Assembly: GCF_032854445.1 (NCBI RefSeq)
Contig: NC_088295.1
Span: 75,546,028-75,610,027 of the forward strand
From: Liolophura sinensis
Lineage: Eukaryota; Mollusca; Polyplacophora; Chitonida; Chitonidae
Reading direction: 5' to 3'
DNA length: 64,000 nucleotides
Within the stretch, counting starts at the first letter, position 1. Each line of letters starts with the position of its first letter. A program made the position numbers and the translations under genes. A model generated the notes under the pieces. That model did not search any database. It had not been told where the DNA came from and saw only the letters and a list, made by a program, of their open reading frames with translations. This document shows positions 47,239 to 58,971 of this stretch, in pieces.

Positions 47239-48744
47239 AAGTTTTTGTGCTGTACATTTCAACTGAAGCCACCTTGTCTCCATAAAAATATGTGTAACAC
47301 ACGTCATTCACAACCGTCTTCATTGATCAGGTTTTCTTTACATCACACCCAGGATGTAGCCTTTCAGCCGCCGGTTGTAACGACAGTTCAAATCTGGGCA
47401 GTTCCCCCCAGAGCTATCTGTATCTTGTGATAAAACAGGCAGAACTTTGATTATTCCTGGTCAACCTAGATCAGTATGTAAACGTCAACCTGGATTTATC
47501 GTCGACCCCCTGCTATGATAATCAACAAATCATCTAAGCCGACGGCCTTTGAATCCATTAAGTGTTCGTGATAGCATTGTGGTCAATGACGCATGTGTTG
47601 TGTGTTTTGCAGTTTCTGATAAAATTTGTACCCAGAATAGAAATTCTCGCCGAGACTAGAATGAAAGACCTGAGGTGGGTGTTACGACAAATACAGACTT
47701 GTTTGTGCCTTGCACTAATGAATTATAATTAGATAATATGATTCGTATTTACCATACATATTATTATTCTTGTGAAAAGGGAAAAATGTTTCTTGAAGGA
47801 AATGATGGCGGTCCTGTTTGTTAGAGTCATGTACTGGCATTTAGAGTAGTACCTATGCATATTTATATATTATTTATATTTTATCAAGACAAACTTCCAT
47901 CAACTATACCAGAAACATGGAGAATCATTTGCAGGATGGATTGTGTCGAATGTCAACGACCACAGTGTTTTTTGTTGATATGTTTTGTTTGACGTGTTTA
48001 ACGCCACGTTAAGCATTATTCGGTCACGACGTGAATTCTCCTTGAAGCACGCGGAACCTAACAGAAATATATTTACAGCGCTGCCTCACTGGAACGCCAT
48101 GCCGAAAACACCCGATACGATCCCCCTCCCCCCCCCCCTCAACCAACGCAATATACTAACACTGTTCCAAGCAGTACTTGGCCTATTCTTCCCATATAGA
48201 ACGTCCACTGAGGTAGTACCAATATCACCTCTCGTAAAATCTTCGGTAAGAACACCGGATCCATCTTATACGACACGAATGTGTTTTGTTCCCATTGAGG
48301 GCATGAGTAAACCCGTATTATCCATCTATCTATAACACAACGCAAGTAGGCTGTACTCACACAACCCAGACTGTTGATTCCGGACAGGCTCGGGATAGAC
48401 CTTCCGTTCTGCAATTAAATAGGCTGAGACGAGGCAGCTTCCAGGAATTGATTTATCTATTGGTATTCTTGTACATTATTTGGTATTACAATATCCAATA
48501 GCTGTCGTCCTAAAACAAGTATTCACACCATTTTGTGATATTGCATATAATTGGATTTCTTGTGAGCGTCTCCTATACAATTTGAGAAAATAGTATTAAT
48601 TGGTTAACACTGAAAACTCTTGTGAATAGCTCAAATATAAAGCTGATTGAAACAGTTTGTCGCATTACATAAATGCACTTAAAGTAATTCAGCCACTTAA
48701 GCTATGTATTGCATTTCAAAATGTGGTGATTAAACGTGACTGTG
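47239..48744. other. Gene-free interval
   Basis: An 11-C run lies at about 48128-48138. Open frames at 47985-48335 plus and 48139-48414 minus overlap and lack recognisable features. Confidence 0.4.
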
Positions 48745-48997
48745 GGTTTAGGTTAGCACGGTGTAATGACTCAGGTGCCTCTCACCAATGCGGTCTCTTT
48801 GAGTTCAAGTCCAGCTCATGCTGGCTTCCCACCAGCCTTACGTGGAAATATTTGACAATAACCTGCGGATGTTCGTGGGTCCTTCTCCCCCCCCCCCCTC
48901 CCCCGGCTCTACTCGGATTCCTCCCACCATAATGCTGGCCGCTGTTGTAGGAGTGAAATATTCTTGAGTGTGCAGTAAAACACCAAAATAAATAAAC
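48745..48997 (+). mobile_element. Near full-length SINE family 1 copy
   Basis: Has the A-box-like GGTTAGCACGGTGTAATGAC, B-box-like GAGTTCAAGTCC (48801-48812), central domain CCTGCGGATGTTCGTGGG, 3' domain GTGAAATATTCTTGAG and an AAAT tail. A 12-C run at 48887-48898 interrupts the central domain. Confidence 0.85.
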
Positions 48998-49139
48998 TCA
49001 ACATAATTCTAACAGACAGCTGAGACAATGTTATTGATGACTGTTGATTACTGGTCTGCGAGTAGATCGGTGGTGTGGCAAAGAGTAAACCAACCATGCG
49101 TGAGTCGCAAAGTGTCCAAATAGGCATACCTCGAGGGTA

Positions 49140-49395
49140 TGTGATAGTGTTACTTCACTACGAAGCCATACCATGAACACAAGACTTCAGCATCACCCAG
49201 TCCCACTATACTGACACCGGGGCCCCCGGTACGCACAATACACTGCAACACCTTGGGCTGAATAACAGGTGAGGAATAACTAATAGTGCAGATTTTAATC
49301 AAAACTCTTTGATCTGACACTTCTAAGATTTGAACCCTGTCCCGGGGCTCCCGACGCTGACGCCTTAGTGTGCACTGGTAATCAATATGGCGGCT
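49140..49395 (-). mobile_element. Possible tRNA-derived element of another family
   Basis: On the minus strand GGGACAGGGTTCAAATCTTAG (49328-49348) has a good B box. Further along lies a GC palindrome CCGGGGCCCCCGG-like motif, then GTGTCAGTATAGTGGGACTG. No clear tail; family unknown. Confidence 0.35.
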
Positions 49396-51298
49396 ATCTC
49401 GTCTCGGATGCTGTTAATAAATTACACTTTCCATCTACTGACACACTTGCATTTTGAAATGCCAACAATTTCCTGGCTAGATTGTATTATACCAGTCTGC
49501 TTCATTGACGATATAATATAAAAAAAATGTCCACAAATGTCCTGGTTAGACCTAACTACCTATATACCAGTATCCTACAGTGATGATAAAATATTCAAGA
49601 AAAGTCAACATTCTACAGGTTAGTTGTCTTTATCCTATTGGTCTCACATGTTATCAAGGATTCTAAGACAACGTTAACATTTCTCCTGGATAGCTGTCAT
49701 ATAATTTTGATGCTCTCCCATTCTGATACGAAATCAAAAATTGTCAACCTTATCTTGGACCTCTGTCATTGTATCCAGTGTTCACCCATGCTGGTATGAT
49801 ATGTATGTCAATCATTCTATTGATTTGGGTTCTTATCTGTGTGAATGATCACTCAGTTTGGACGCCAACATAATCTATTATCAATAAGACCGTGTTTCCT
49901 TGTCTTAATTCCCTTTATGATTCTATGCTTGACAAATTTTGTTTTGCATATTTCGTTGTGGACTGTGTTCCAAAAAAATTTATCTAAGATCAGTTTGCAT
50001 CAGCCTCCAAACACCAATTATAACCACATCGTTTCAAATGTCACAGATGACGCCTACTTTTCTTAACGGTGAATTATTAATATTTTCAATTAATATCAAT
50101 AATTGACGTGTCATGAGAGTCGGTTACAGTTGCATGCAGTATAAGTTTTACACAAATCGCCCGATAGCATGCATGGGCAGAATGAATCTAACATATATCT
50201 AAATAATAAAAACGTTTCGGCATTTATCCCTAAAGGAGTGATAATACATTTGCAAGTTTGGAGATTCACGTAAGCCTAGTCCGTTGTTTACGTCATTATT
50301 TAAGGGCGATTGCGTTTATTGTAATCTTTCCTATATAATGACCCTTCTTCTTCTTGATTTATACTTAGCATGTTTGTAAGGAGTCCATACCTCCATAAAC
50401 AAGTATATCTGAATATAGAGTGAAATGAATAGGTTTTTATTATCTAGCTCTCTCCTCAAAATCTACCGACTTATGTGTTCAGGGAAAGTGTTAGCCGTAG
50501 AATGTTATAAAGCCAGTAGGATAAGCTCAGCAGAATAAACCAAATGGTATTCATGCAACCCCAGGTAAATATCTAACACATGAAGACATAATGCCGACGT
50601 AATATTCATTGTTTATAGTTATGTTTAGCCACATAGAGTAATGTATTTTATGTTAAATTCCAAAGGTCTTTTGCGCCTATTTTTCGGAATATTACACTCC
50701 CACGATAGCAATCAGCTTTATGGTTTATTTTATATTAACAATGTGGATTAAATGGAACAAATACCCTCCGCTTGTTTTACTTCAGATGTTCAGGAAATGT
50801 CGTTCTTCTTGTAACAGATGGAAGTCTGTAATCTCCTATGACACATAACCCTGATTAAATATTTAAGTCCATAGATTCCAATGTCAGGATGCCCAGTTCC
50901 GCTCTGTATTTAGTCCCAGAGTACGAACTGTGACGTGTAAAGCCTGCATGGCGCGATTCACAGCAGTTAGCTGAGCTTGAGTTCCTCCATCAGCAGAGAG
51001 GATTGTCATTTTGTTTCTATCTCGTTCCTTGCCTTCATTCGTGGTTACACATGCGCAATGATTTCGCTGGATTTATGTATATTAAATTTGACTACCTTTT
51101 CTGAGAAACTACATAAAATTAAACATTGCTACACGTTTTACCACTGTGCAACCATGGTAGCTTTCCGGAGCGTGGGAGAGAAGAGAGGTTGAGGCATATA
51201 GTGCGGCAGGGCCGTCAACCAACGTAGAATATTGCCACTTTTTATCGGTTCAAATCGGCCTACACTCAGACATATTCAAATCGAGTATGAAATAAATT
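49396..51298. other. Gene-free interval
   Basis: 49.4-49.8 kb shows loose repetition of pyrimidine-rich phrases around TGTCATT/TGTCCT and GATACGA/GATATGA, possibly a very old array. Otherwise nothing was recognised. Confidence 0.35.
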
Positions 51299-51520
51299 TT
51301 AATTATTTATTTATTTGATTGGCCGTAATCACGAATATTTCATTATTCCAACAGATGGTGAAAGGAAACCGGACAAAACCAGGGCGAAACCCACGGCCAT
51401 CCGCACGTTACCGGCAGACCTTCCCACGGCCATCCACAGGTTACCGGCAGTCATTGCTTCTGGTTTGGTTCAGCCTGGCCGATAAAATGCTCTAAAGCAC
51501 GGGTCAGTCCAATTCAGGAT
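51299..51520 (-). mobile_element. SINE family 1 copy with an internal 33-bp duplication
   Basis: Reverse-oriented AAAT tail, diverged 3' domain, then the central domain in which a block beginning CCCACGGCCATCCGCACG is tandemly repeated (about 51390 and 51423). Beyond it, CTCTAAAGCACG and GGTTCAGCC on the opposite strand may be tRNA-head remnants. Confidence 0.7.
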
Positions 51521-54500
51521 AGAGAGTAGCATGTTTCATAAGGGTGAACTCCTACGTGGGAGGATATCTTTTTAGTTAATAGCTCTTAACAATTGAACGG
51601 GTTCAATTAAGGCATCGTGGATCTGGCTAGGAGCTGCAGATAGCTGGCATGTAAGTTGTATCACCTCGATCGAGTTGATCAGACCATTGATTCTACATGA
51701 GCAGAACGACGTACACGTTCATTAGCGTTGTGTCACAGTCGAGATCTCGTCCTAAGTATCCGAGGCTGGAAGCAAATTACGCTGTGATATCCCAGTATGA
51801 GCGTGCCGTGATGGAGCTTCATATACACAAACTGGTTACTGATATCTACTGATAACCGCTAACTGTTGACAGGTAATCGTTACACCCGTCCACGCAAACC
51901 ATTGAGAAATCAAACATTTAGTGTAGGCGCTGCTATTTTACTTTTGACATGTACCTGTTCACTCGACTGTGTGTCCGTGAAGTTTAACTGAAAAAAAAAT
52001 GAAACTGTGGTATATCAGGAAGGAAATAATGCATTACAATGGCGTCACAAGCCTCCATGGACCTTCCCGTTGTTATTGGAAAATATCACGTAAACGTCTC
52101 TTTTATCTTTAAGCAGCCCTTGGAAGACGTTCTTATCAAGCGTATAGACATTAGCCCAGACTGTGTATACCTTCCCTGCTGTGTGATTTACTGACTTTAA
52201 AGACCTGCCACATAGCCTCTACAATTTACCGAAAAATCAGAAGGTTTACCAACTGCGTGATCACAGCGTAACCGTCTCGTTTATTACATAAGGTGTATGT
52301 TGTTACGCACGCGTAGGTAACCATACTGGCGGCTTTGGTAAAATCAGTGACAATCCAGTAAGCGTATATTGATTTGTCCATCTATATTACACATCAAGCA
52401 CTGTCTGAATTCATGAATTTCTCCGGCCTGGTCGTGTCGTTTGGACGATGCTTGAAACACTCACAATAACAAGGAAGAAATCACTAACTTCACAAACACG
52501 CGTATGTGCTAGTCTCCGGTGCAGATTACATGGTTAGATAACAGTCTAAGTGATTGCATCGCGTATTTATGATTTTTGTCGATCAGCGAAGAAAGTAGAC
52601 GATAGTAGTCTCGTTATTCCGGTGTTTTGTAGTTCATTGTGGCAGTCGATCTGCACTGCCATACTCCTTTATAGTACTAGACATTAATATACCGGTACTC
52701 GGTTCTGTGTCAACCCTTTACTAATGAATCACCAATTATTGTGTTTAAATATGATTAAGTCAGTCGTAACTTTCTCACATTTTCGACAAAGCATAATATA
52801 ACAGTTGCTTTCACTCAGAATCAGCAAAACTAAAACATGTCGTAATTGTAAACACGACGCCTCGTCTCATTTCATTTATGTGTTAATTTGCGTGGTGTCA
52901 ACCATAGGTTTCCAACAGAGATATTTATGTGACAGAGTGATAAACGATCTTTATCAATCCCAGATGCCTTGGAAACACAGTCTACTGTTCAAACAGAATG
53001 TATTAAACACTACACGCTTGTACACCACACGTTAAACAGCAACTGAGTTAAAACCCAGCCCTAACTGAACTCTTCGACAATCCTAGTAATGACAACTATT
53101 CAGTATGACATATCACAAACATGGTCGCTGTTTGAATAATATTAGAGTAACAACTCTCTGTTGACTTTGTGGTGTATTGTTGCCTTAAACGGAATAGCAG
53201 CGCAAATAAACGTATTCAGTTCACCAAATGGATGTCACAGATTAATGTTTTCGCAAATACATGGACATATTTTTACCATGGTTTTGGCTGTGTTTTAATT
53301 GCACGCTGTGTTTTCTTGATCTACAGCGAAGACTCACATTCACAACAGTCTGTTTGAAACTATAGAGAACATTTAACTGTCGTCCAAGCCACAGATGGCA
53401 TGAAGTTTTATATCCCGGCTGGTTGGAAAACATTATGTACGTTCTCTTTGTTTTATTTATCCGAGTTATAGGCTATAGGCCATGGAAGAAATATGTGGAG
53501 AGTTGTGTTTACCTGTGTCATTGATGGCATAATTAAGAACAGGTAAATATATATTTCTAAAGATTATTGTTTTTCTACTTTCTACATGTGTGTTTAAAAT
53601 GTCTCAAATGTACATTGAAATGAGAAAATTCCATAATTATGACACATAAAAAAAAGATTCACGTCTCTCTTGTAACATGGACATTTTTTAAACATTGTGA
53701 ATGTTTATGTATATAGGGTGTTAGACCCGAGTCAGTTCACAATAAAAAAATCCAGGCTTAAGAAACATCTGCTTTAATAATGAATTTATTGTGAATATAA
53801 ATTCAGTTCTCGTCTTTTACTCAGCGTCAATTTAAGGAATATGTAATCTATACGTACACGGATTGTTCGAACAGGCTCAGTTATGACCGCATTTTGCGTA
53901 TAGTTTTGTAATGAAGAAACAACAGATGTAAGTGAAAAAATTTACTCATACAACAGTTAAAACCCATTTCCAGTGTTAATGCATGGAATACATTGTTAAA
54001 ACGTTAACACGCTTATAAAACTCAAGGCAAGAGAATACGGTACGTGGTTGCGAATAACAGAATATCTTCAGCTTCGATTTCATTTTCACCATTTTTGTCG
54101 AACCTGGTACTTGACAAAAGGCGGTAGTCTTCTTTACAGGCTTTGTCTGTTTTCCTCCAGGCCTAAGCCACATCGCCGTCGTGAACTATTGACAGAACAG
54201 CCTAAAAATGAAACTCGGAATTTTAAAGGTTTTATGTTGGTGTTATGCGTGATTTTGTATGTTTTGTTTTATAGGCGAATTAATGTACAAATGTATGTGT
54301 GCTCAACCAGCTCGGTATTTTAAGGAGAAATCCGGAATTATGCTGTCTTGAGTTATTGGCTATTCTAAGAGCAACACAGATCTGTATGTAGGTTCACAAT
54401 ATGACAACCACACGAGAAATCCAGCATTTCCTTGTTTATTTTTTTCCTTTTATTACTATTTTTGCAGCCTTCTAGATTCTTAAGAAAATAAGAACTTGTT

Positions 54501-55018
54501 GATATAGCGACTATAACAGCAACTATATGCACATGTAATCTACATGTAGTCTGATTATTTGCAATGCTCATAAAATACCTAGTGGCTTAGCATTGGCCTC
54601 TGAATATGAAAGAGACGCAATAAGGGCAGAGAGCTAGACCTATAACAATATAATTACCCATAATTATTTGTTGCGGGAACGTTAGGGGGACCATCACCGT
54701 GATGAGCATTGTTAGGATGTTTCTCAGGAATGAAACCCATGCATTGACATAGTTTGCTACTGTTTAACATAAACTGTTAAAGATTATTCTCTTCTTAAAT
54801 TGTCGTGTGTATTTTGATATTAATTTTTTGACAAAATTGCTGTGTAAGTGTCTACCATCATCTTACATAACAATACCATACATAACAATCATGTTGACTG
54901 CGCCGGGGCATACAGAATTGAAGTTTGGGTTACCTTTTCCTGGTCAACGGAAGCAATTGTTTGTTTCTTCAGAATTTTTGTATGGTGGCCGTGCACCTTG
55001 AAGTACTCTTGATATGAA
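51521..55018. other. Gene-free interval
   Basis: AT-rich unique-looking sequence with short open frames lacking recognisable domains. No repeat was identified. Confidence 0.4.
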
Positions 55019-55325
55019 ATACCTTGATTTATTTATTTGTTTATTTATTTATTTGGTTTTTTACGCCGTATTCAAGAATATTTCACTTATACGACGGCGG
55101 CCAGCATTATGGTGGGAGGAAACCGGGCAGAGCCCGGGGGAAACCCACGACCATCCGCAGGTTGCTGGAGACCTTCCCACTTACGACCAGAGAGTAAACC
55201 ACCTTGAGAAAATCGCATCGTTTTATTCCGTAATAGAGCGTATAGAAGCTGGATTCGATCTAGCTACCTCCTTTTTGAGAGGCTACAGTGGTATCAATTG
55301 GGTAGTCTACATCACCCGGTCATCC
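55019..55325 (-). mobile_element. SINE family 1 copy, near full length
   Basis: Reverse orientation: AAAT tail, TTTTACGCCGTATTCAAGAA, CCAGCATTATGGTGGGAGG, CACGACCATCCGCAGGTTGC. A diverged head follows whose minus strand has GATCGAATCC as B box. The 117-residue plus-strand frame across it is not a gene. Confidence 0.8.
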
Positions 55326-56149
55326 CAAAGCCAATGTCAACAGCAGGTGCCTCAAAGCAAAATATAATGAAAAACAAATGTACTGACAGGTATATCGATT
55401 CGGATGTCGGCTTTTAATAATGCCTCGTGACCCAGCGTGATTTGGTTAGATGGTTTATAAATTAGATTTATCAAGTTTTTCCCCTTAATACTGTCCTAAT
55501 AGCTTTTCTCCTTTAATAAGTACTGGTCTCGTCGCCGAGTAGGTCTGCCTGTTTCAGCGCATTCCGGTCAGCCGTCGTAACGACCGGCGTGCTAAGCAGC
55601 AGCAATAAACGTGTAGTTAAGAATTCACTTTACGTTCGCTAGCTTGGCCTTTCCCATTTTTTTTGGGCGTCCTCTGAAGAGTTCGCAGACGTTGTAAACG
55701 CTCAAGATGATTCTTCTGATGCAGTATCGTAATGACTCGCTGGTGTGACAATCCGACTAGATTACCCCGAGCTGTCAATATTAAGGAATGAACTTGAAAT
55801 CGTGTAGGGTGAGTTGTCAGATTTGTCGATTTGCCGCACCCCAAAGTATATACTATTTGCAGTTAAGTATGTGGATCAAGTGTCCCTGTCGTGATGAGAC
55901 ACCGCCTATATGCTGTCTGATATATCACAGACGGTAGCGTGTTCCTTTTCCTAGATAACTCGATCGGTCATATATTATAATCAAATAACAGAACCTGCGC
56001 GAGTTACAGCTAAACGGAAAGAACTTTTTTAAAAGTCTGGGTTGGCTTAAATTCCATTCTAAACAGATGTTTTGCATCATTTCTACAAAATGCTTCTAAG
56101 GATCAAAGGTGAAAATACAAGTTGTAGAACGTCATACTGAAGACCGCAC
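55326..56149. other. Gene-free interval
   Basis: A GC-rich hairpin, CCGGTC..GACCGG, lies near 55566-55588. The minus-strand frame at 55617-55844 (75 residues, Lys/Arg-rich end) is unrecognised. Confidence 0.35.
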
Positions 56150-56735
56150 TTGTGGAACTAAGACATGATTTAACGTTTATAGCCATTATCCGATTCCGGA
56201 ATGAATAGGCCTATATTGACACCAGAGCCATAAGTACTTCGCCAAACCTTACCCTATGCCGCAGCACCAAACAAGATGGCCAAGAAGTTTAAAGTTTGTA
56301 AGCATGATCCGATTTTAGACCAAATAGGAACTTTACAGGCAAGACCCGATTCCAAACTGAACAGACATATACTGACACCAGCTCAACAAACATATAACTG
56401 AACCTCTTGTGTTGAGAGCTAAACAAGGTATATGAACAGGATGGCCGAATTAAAGGTTCAAGTATGACGGCAAGACCACATTCCAAACTGAATAGACTTA
56501 CAATAACACCATCTCTATAACCCCTTCACTGAACTTCGTGTGCTTATTCGCTAAAGAAGGTATACTACCGCAATGGCCAAGTTTTGTAGACATTACTCTA
56601 TTTCGAATGAATGCACCTTTACCAAGTAGGCCAATAAGTACTTGACTGGAACTGTGTACACAGTGGTAACGACTTATATCAGCAAGATGGCCGCCTTTAA
56701 TGTTTGTCGGCATTCAAGACTGACCATGAATGTCA
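56150..56735. repeat. Diverged satellite-like array, about five units of 110-160 bp
   Basis: Recurring ordered blocks: AAGATGGCC(A/G) near 56275, 56441, 56573 and 56685; ATTCCAAACTGAA(C/T)AGAC near 56348 and 56480; GAACCTC(T/G)TGTG near 56400 and 56535; ACACCAG near 56220 and 56375. Divergence between units is high, so the array is old. Confidence 0.65.
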
Positions 56736-57529
56736 ACATAGTAGGCGTCTAAACTCTCGGGTATTAGAGGACGGTTGTGTAAAAATTGAAGGTATAGGGG
56801 TGTAACCTTCAGCTTGGCTACACACCACATGTGCCTTTGACTGAAACATTGGTAGATACAACATGAACTCCTAGCATACCTATATACATAGACACGCCAC
56901 ACCTCTCTGGAAACAGCCAAACCTAGAGTCAGTTCGTGACAAGAAGTATCGACAGCCTCTCTCTGTTGACTGAACGTTTGCGTTGTAAGTACTCCCGTTC
57001 AACAGGTATGCGACTGTACCTAGTCTTCCTTACACAGGAAGCCCGTCAAGTTGTTTAAGTCTATGAGAAAATTTCACTGTTTTGTTATCCCTATTCTTGA
57101 AGACATTTCACTGTCAAACAGGGATTTGACGTAAAATTACGTTAGTTACGTAACTAGGCAACTGAAATCGACATAATTTTGAGTACTCATAATAAGTTCT
57201 CATGTTTTACTCAAGAGGAGTGGTCTCCCTTACAATATAGCCAATGTCCTTAAAATATCGGACTGGGACTACTTAATGGACAGTTAAGTAATCTCACTAG
57301 GTACAACTACAGCAGTGTGGTATGTGATATCTTTGACTCTTAAAGTCATAAAATGGTGAAACTATATGAAACTGAAATTATCAAACTGTGTGTGGGTTGC
57401 CCTGTAATTTTGTCCTCGGCCGTTGACAATTTTATTAACGAAGTTGTTCTCTGTCGCCTTTTGTATCTAATGGCGATAACGGATACACTCTACGAAATAC
57501 ATTACATTGTCAAAAAATAACTTATAGGT
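56736..57529. other. Gene-free interval
   Basis: Nothing was recognised here on either strand. Confidence 0.4.
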
Positions 57530-57752
57530 GTGTTATATACGATATAATTAAGACATACAGCATGGCGAGAAAAAAGCAGAGCAGCAACGACAGTTTGACA
57601 GCTGCCAAATGGTCACACGTAACCGGTGAAACATGGCCTCTTGTTCATGTAAATGCATAAATAACAGCAAGTTACACGCCCCCTAGCGCAATGCCTTAGG
57701 CAGAATTAGGTAAAAACAAATGCAGTGATATTAATTGCAATCTAATAGGCGT
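57530..57752. repeat. Dispersed repeat, copy B
   Basis: Same orientation and block order as 42595-42842 (AGAGCAGCAACGACAGT, AATGGTCACACGTA, GTTCATGTAAATGC, AACAGCAAGTTACACGCC, GCAGTGATATTAATTGCA) with a central deletion relative to it. Confidence 0.6.
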
Positions 57753-58909
57753 CACTGATGTAGAATTACATTTAACACGTCACACTGATTGTACCGTTAA
57801 AACTGCTTTGCTACGTGGGCCAGTTTACAGGAGTGGTTTTACATCTAAAATTACATTAAGCTCCTTGATCTTTTGACGTTGCCGTTAACAGATGCCCCCG
57901 ACATTTTGTCAACAACCCGGGCAGTCGTGATGCACTTATGCCATTCTGAAAATAAACATCACTAGCATCACCTATACAGCGTGGGCACCACAAAGACCTT
58001 TCTAAATACTACAAACGTGAATGTGAGTTACTTACACTGGTGCCGGATATAACCTTTAAAAGCGTGAATAAGTCTGTGATTTATTAAAGTTAAAGGAGCC
58101 AGAAAGATCAAAGGATTGTGAGTTTAAATTGGCTTAGAGAACAAAGAGTTTTAAACAAGAAACGTCTGAGCAATTGTGTCTCATTGATTTAAAACATAAG
58201 GCGAAAAAAGGAAAAAAAACGCCTTGCATATATAACGTTTACCTTTGGTTAACAGTTAACAGTAAAAAAACATCCATGTTTCAGCCACTAGCAAACCTTC
58301 GGCATTCATCTTTGGTAGCCCACGCGTGTGATTCAAGATCTACCCAAAATCAAAGTTAAAGGTATATCTTTAAACACGAAAAAGATTTTGTTGCGCCACA
58401 ACACAATGTATGTCGTATTAAGGCCTCGTTGGCAACATCGAGGAACCTAGTCGATGATTCGTCTATGTCTATCGTTTATACCAACGTGCATTTCTAAATG
58501 ATTGATTGATTGCTTTAGTTATCATGTGGATGACCAGTGAAGTAACTCTGGCCGCAGATGGCAGATGATATCGTTTAGGTATGTGGGCTTTGATATTAAA
58601 GTACATGCCTAGTCTTTGAAAGAATAATGGTTGTGAGCCATTAGCCAACATCTGAGTGAATTTTTCAGCCGACTGCTTTCAGAATTAATTATCTACTCAG
58701 CTTTAGCGAAGCAGGACTTGAAGTGGGCTTCCCCATACATCACATTGAGACACCGCTGTCTGGCTGCTTGGGGTGCTGATTTGTTTTACTGCCCCGTCGA
58801 CGCCGGTAAGAGCATCCTGCAGGAGGGCTGGGTAGCTTGGTCTCAGGGTTTGGATTAAACACTGCTCCATTCTAAATTTTCATTATAATCATCATTATCT
58901 TCCATTTAC
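57753..58909. other. Gene-free interval
   Basis: No gene or repeat was recognised; short open frames only. Confidence 0.4.
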
Positions 58910-58910
58910 C

Positions 58911-58970
<60 letters not shown>

Positions 58971-58971
58971 G
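58910..58971. repeat. (TA)n microsatellite within a 62-bp palindrome
   Basis: CACAATATA..TATATTGTG flanks a TA run, so the whole tract is self-complementary. The non-TA arms are only five bases each, much shorter than those at 6.65 kb. Confidence 0.9.

Noticed and set aside
55014-55367. 117-residue plus-strand frame
   Set aside because: It lies across a reverse-oriented SINE and its AAAT tail.
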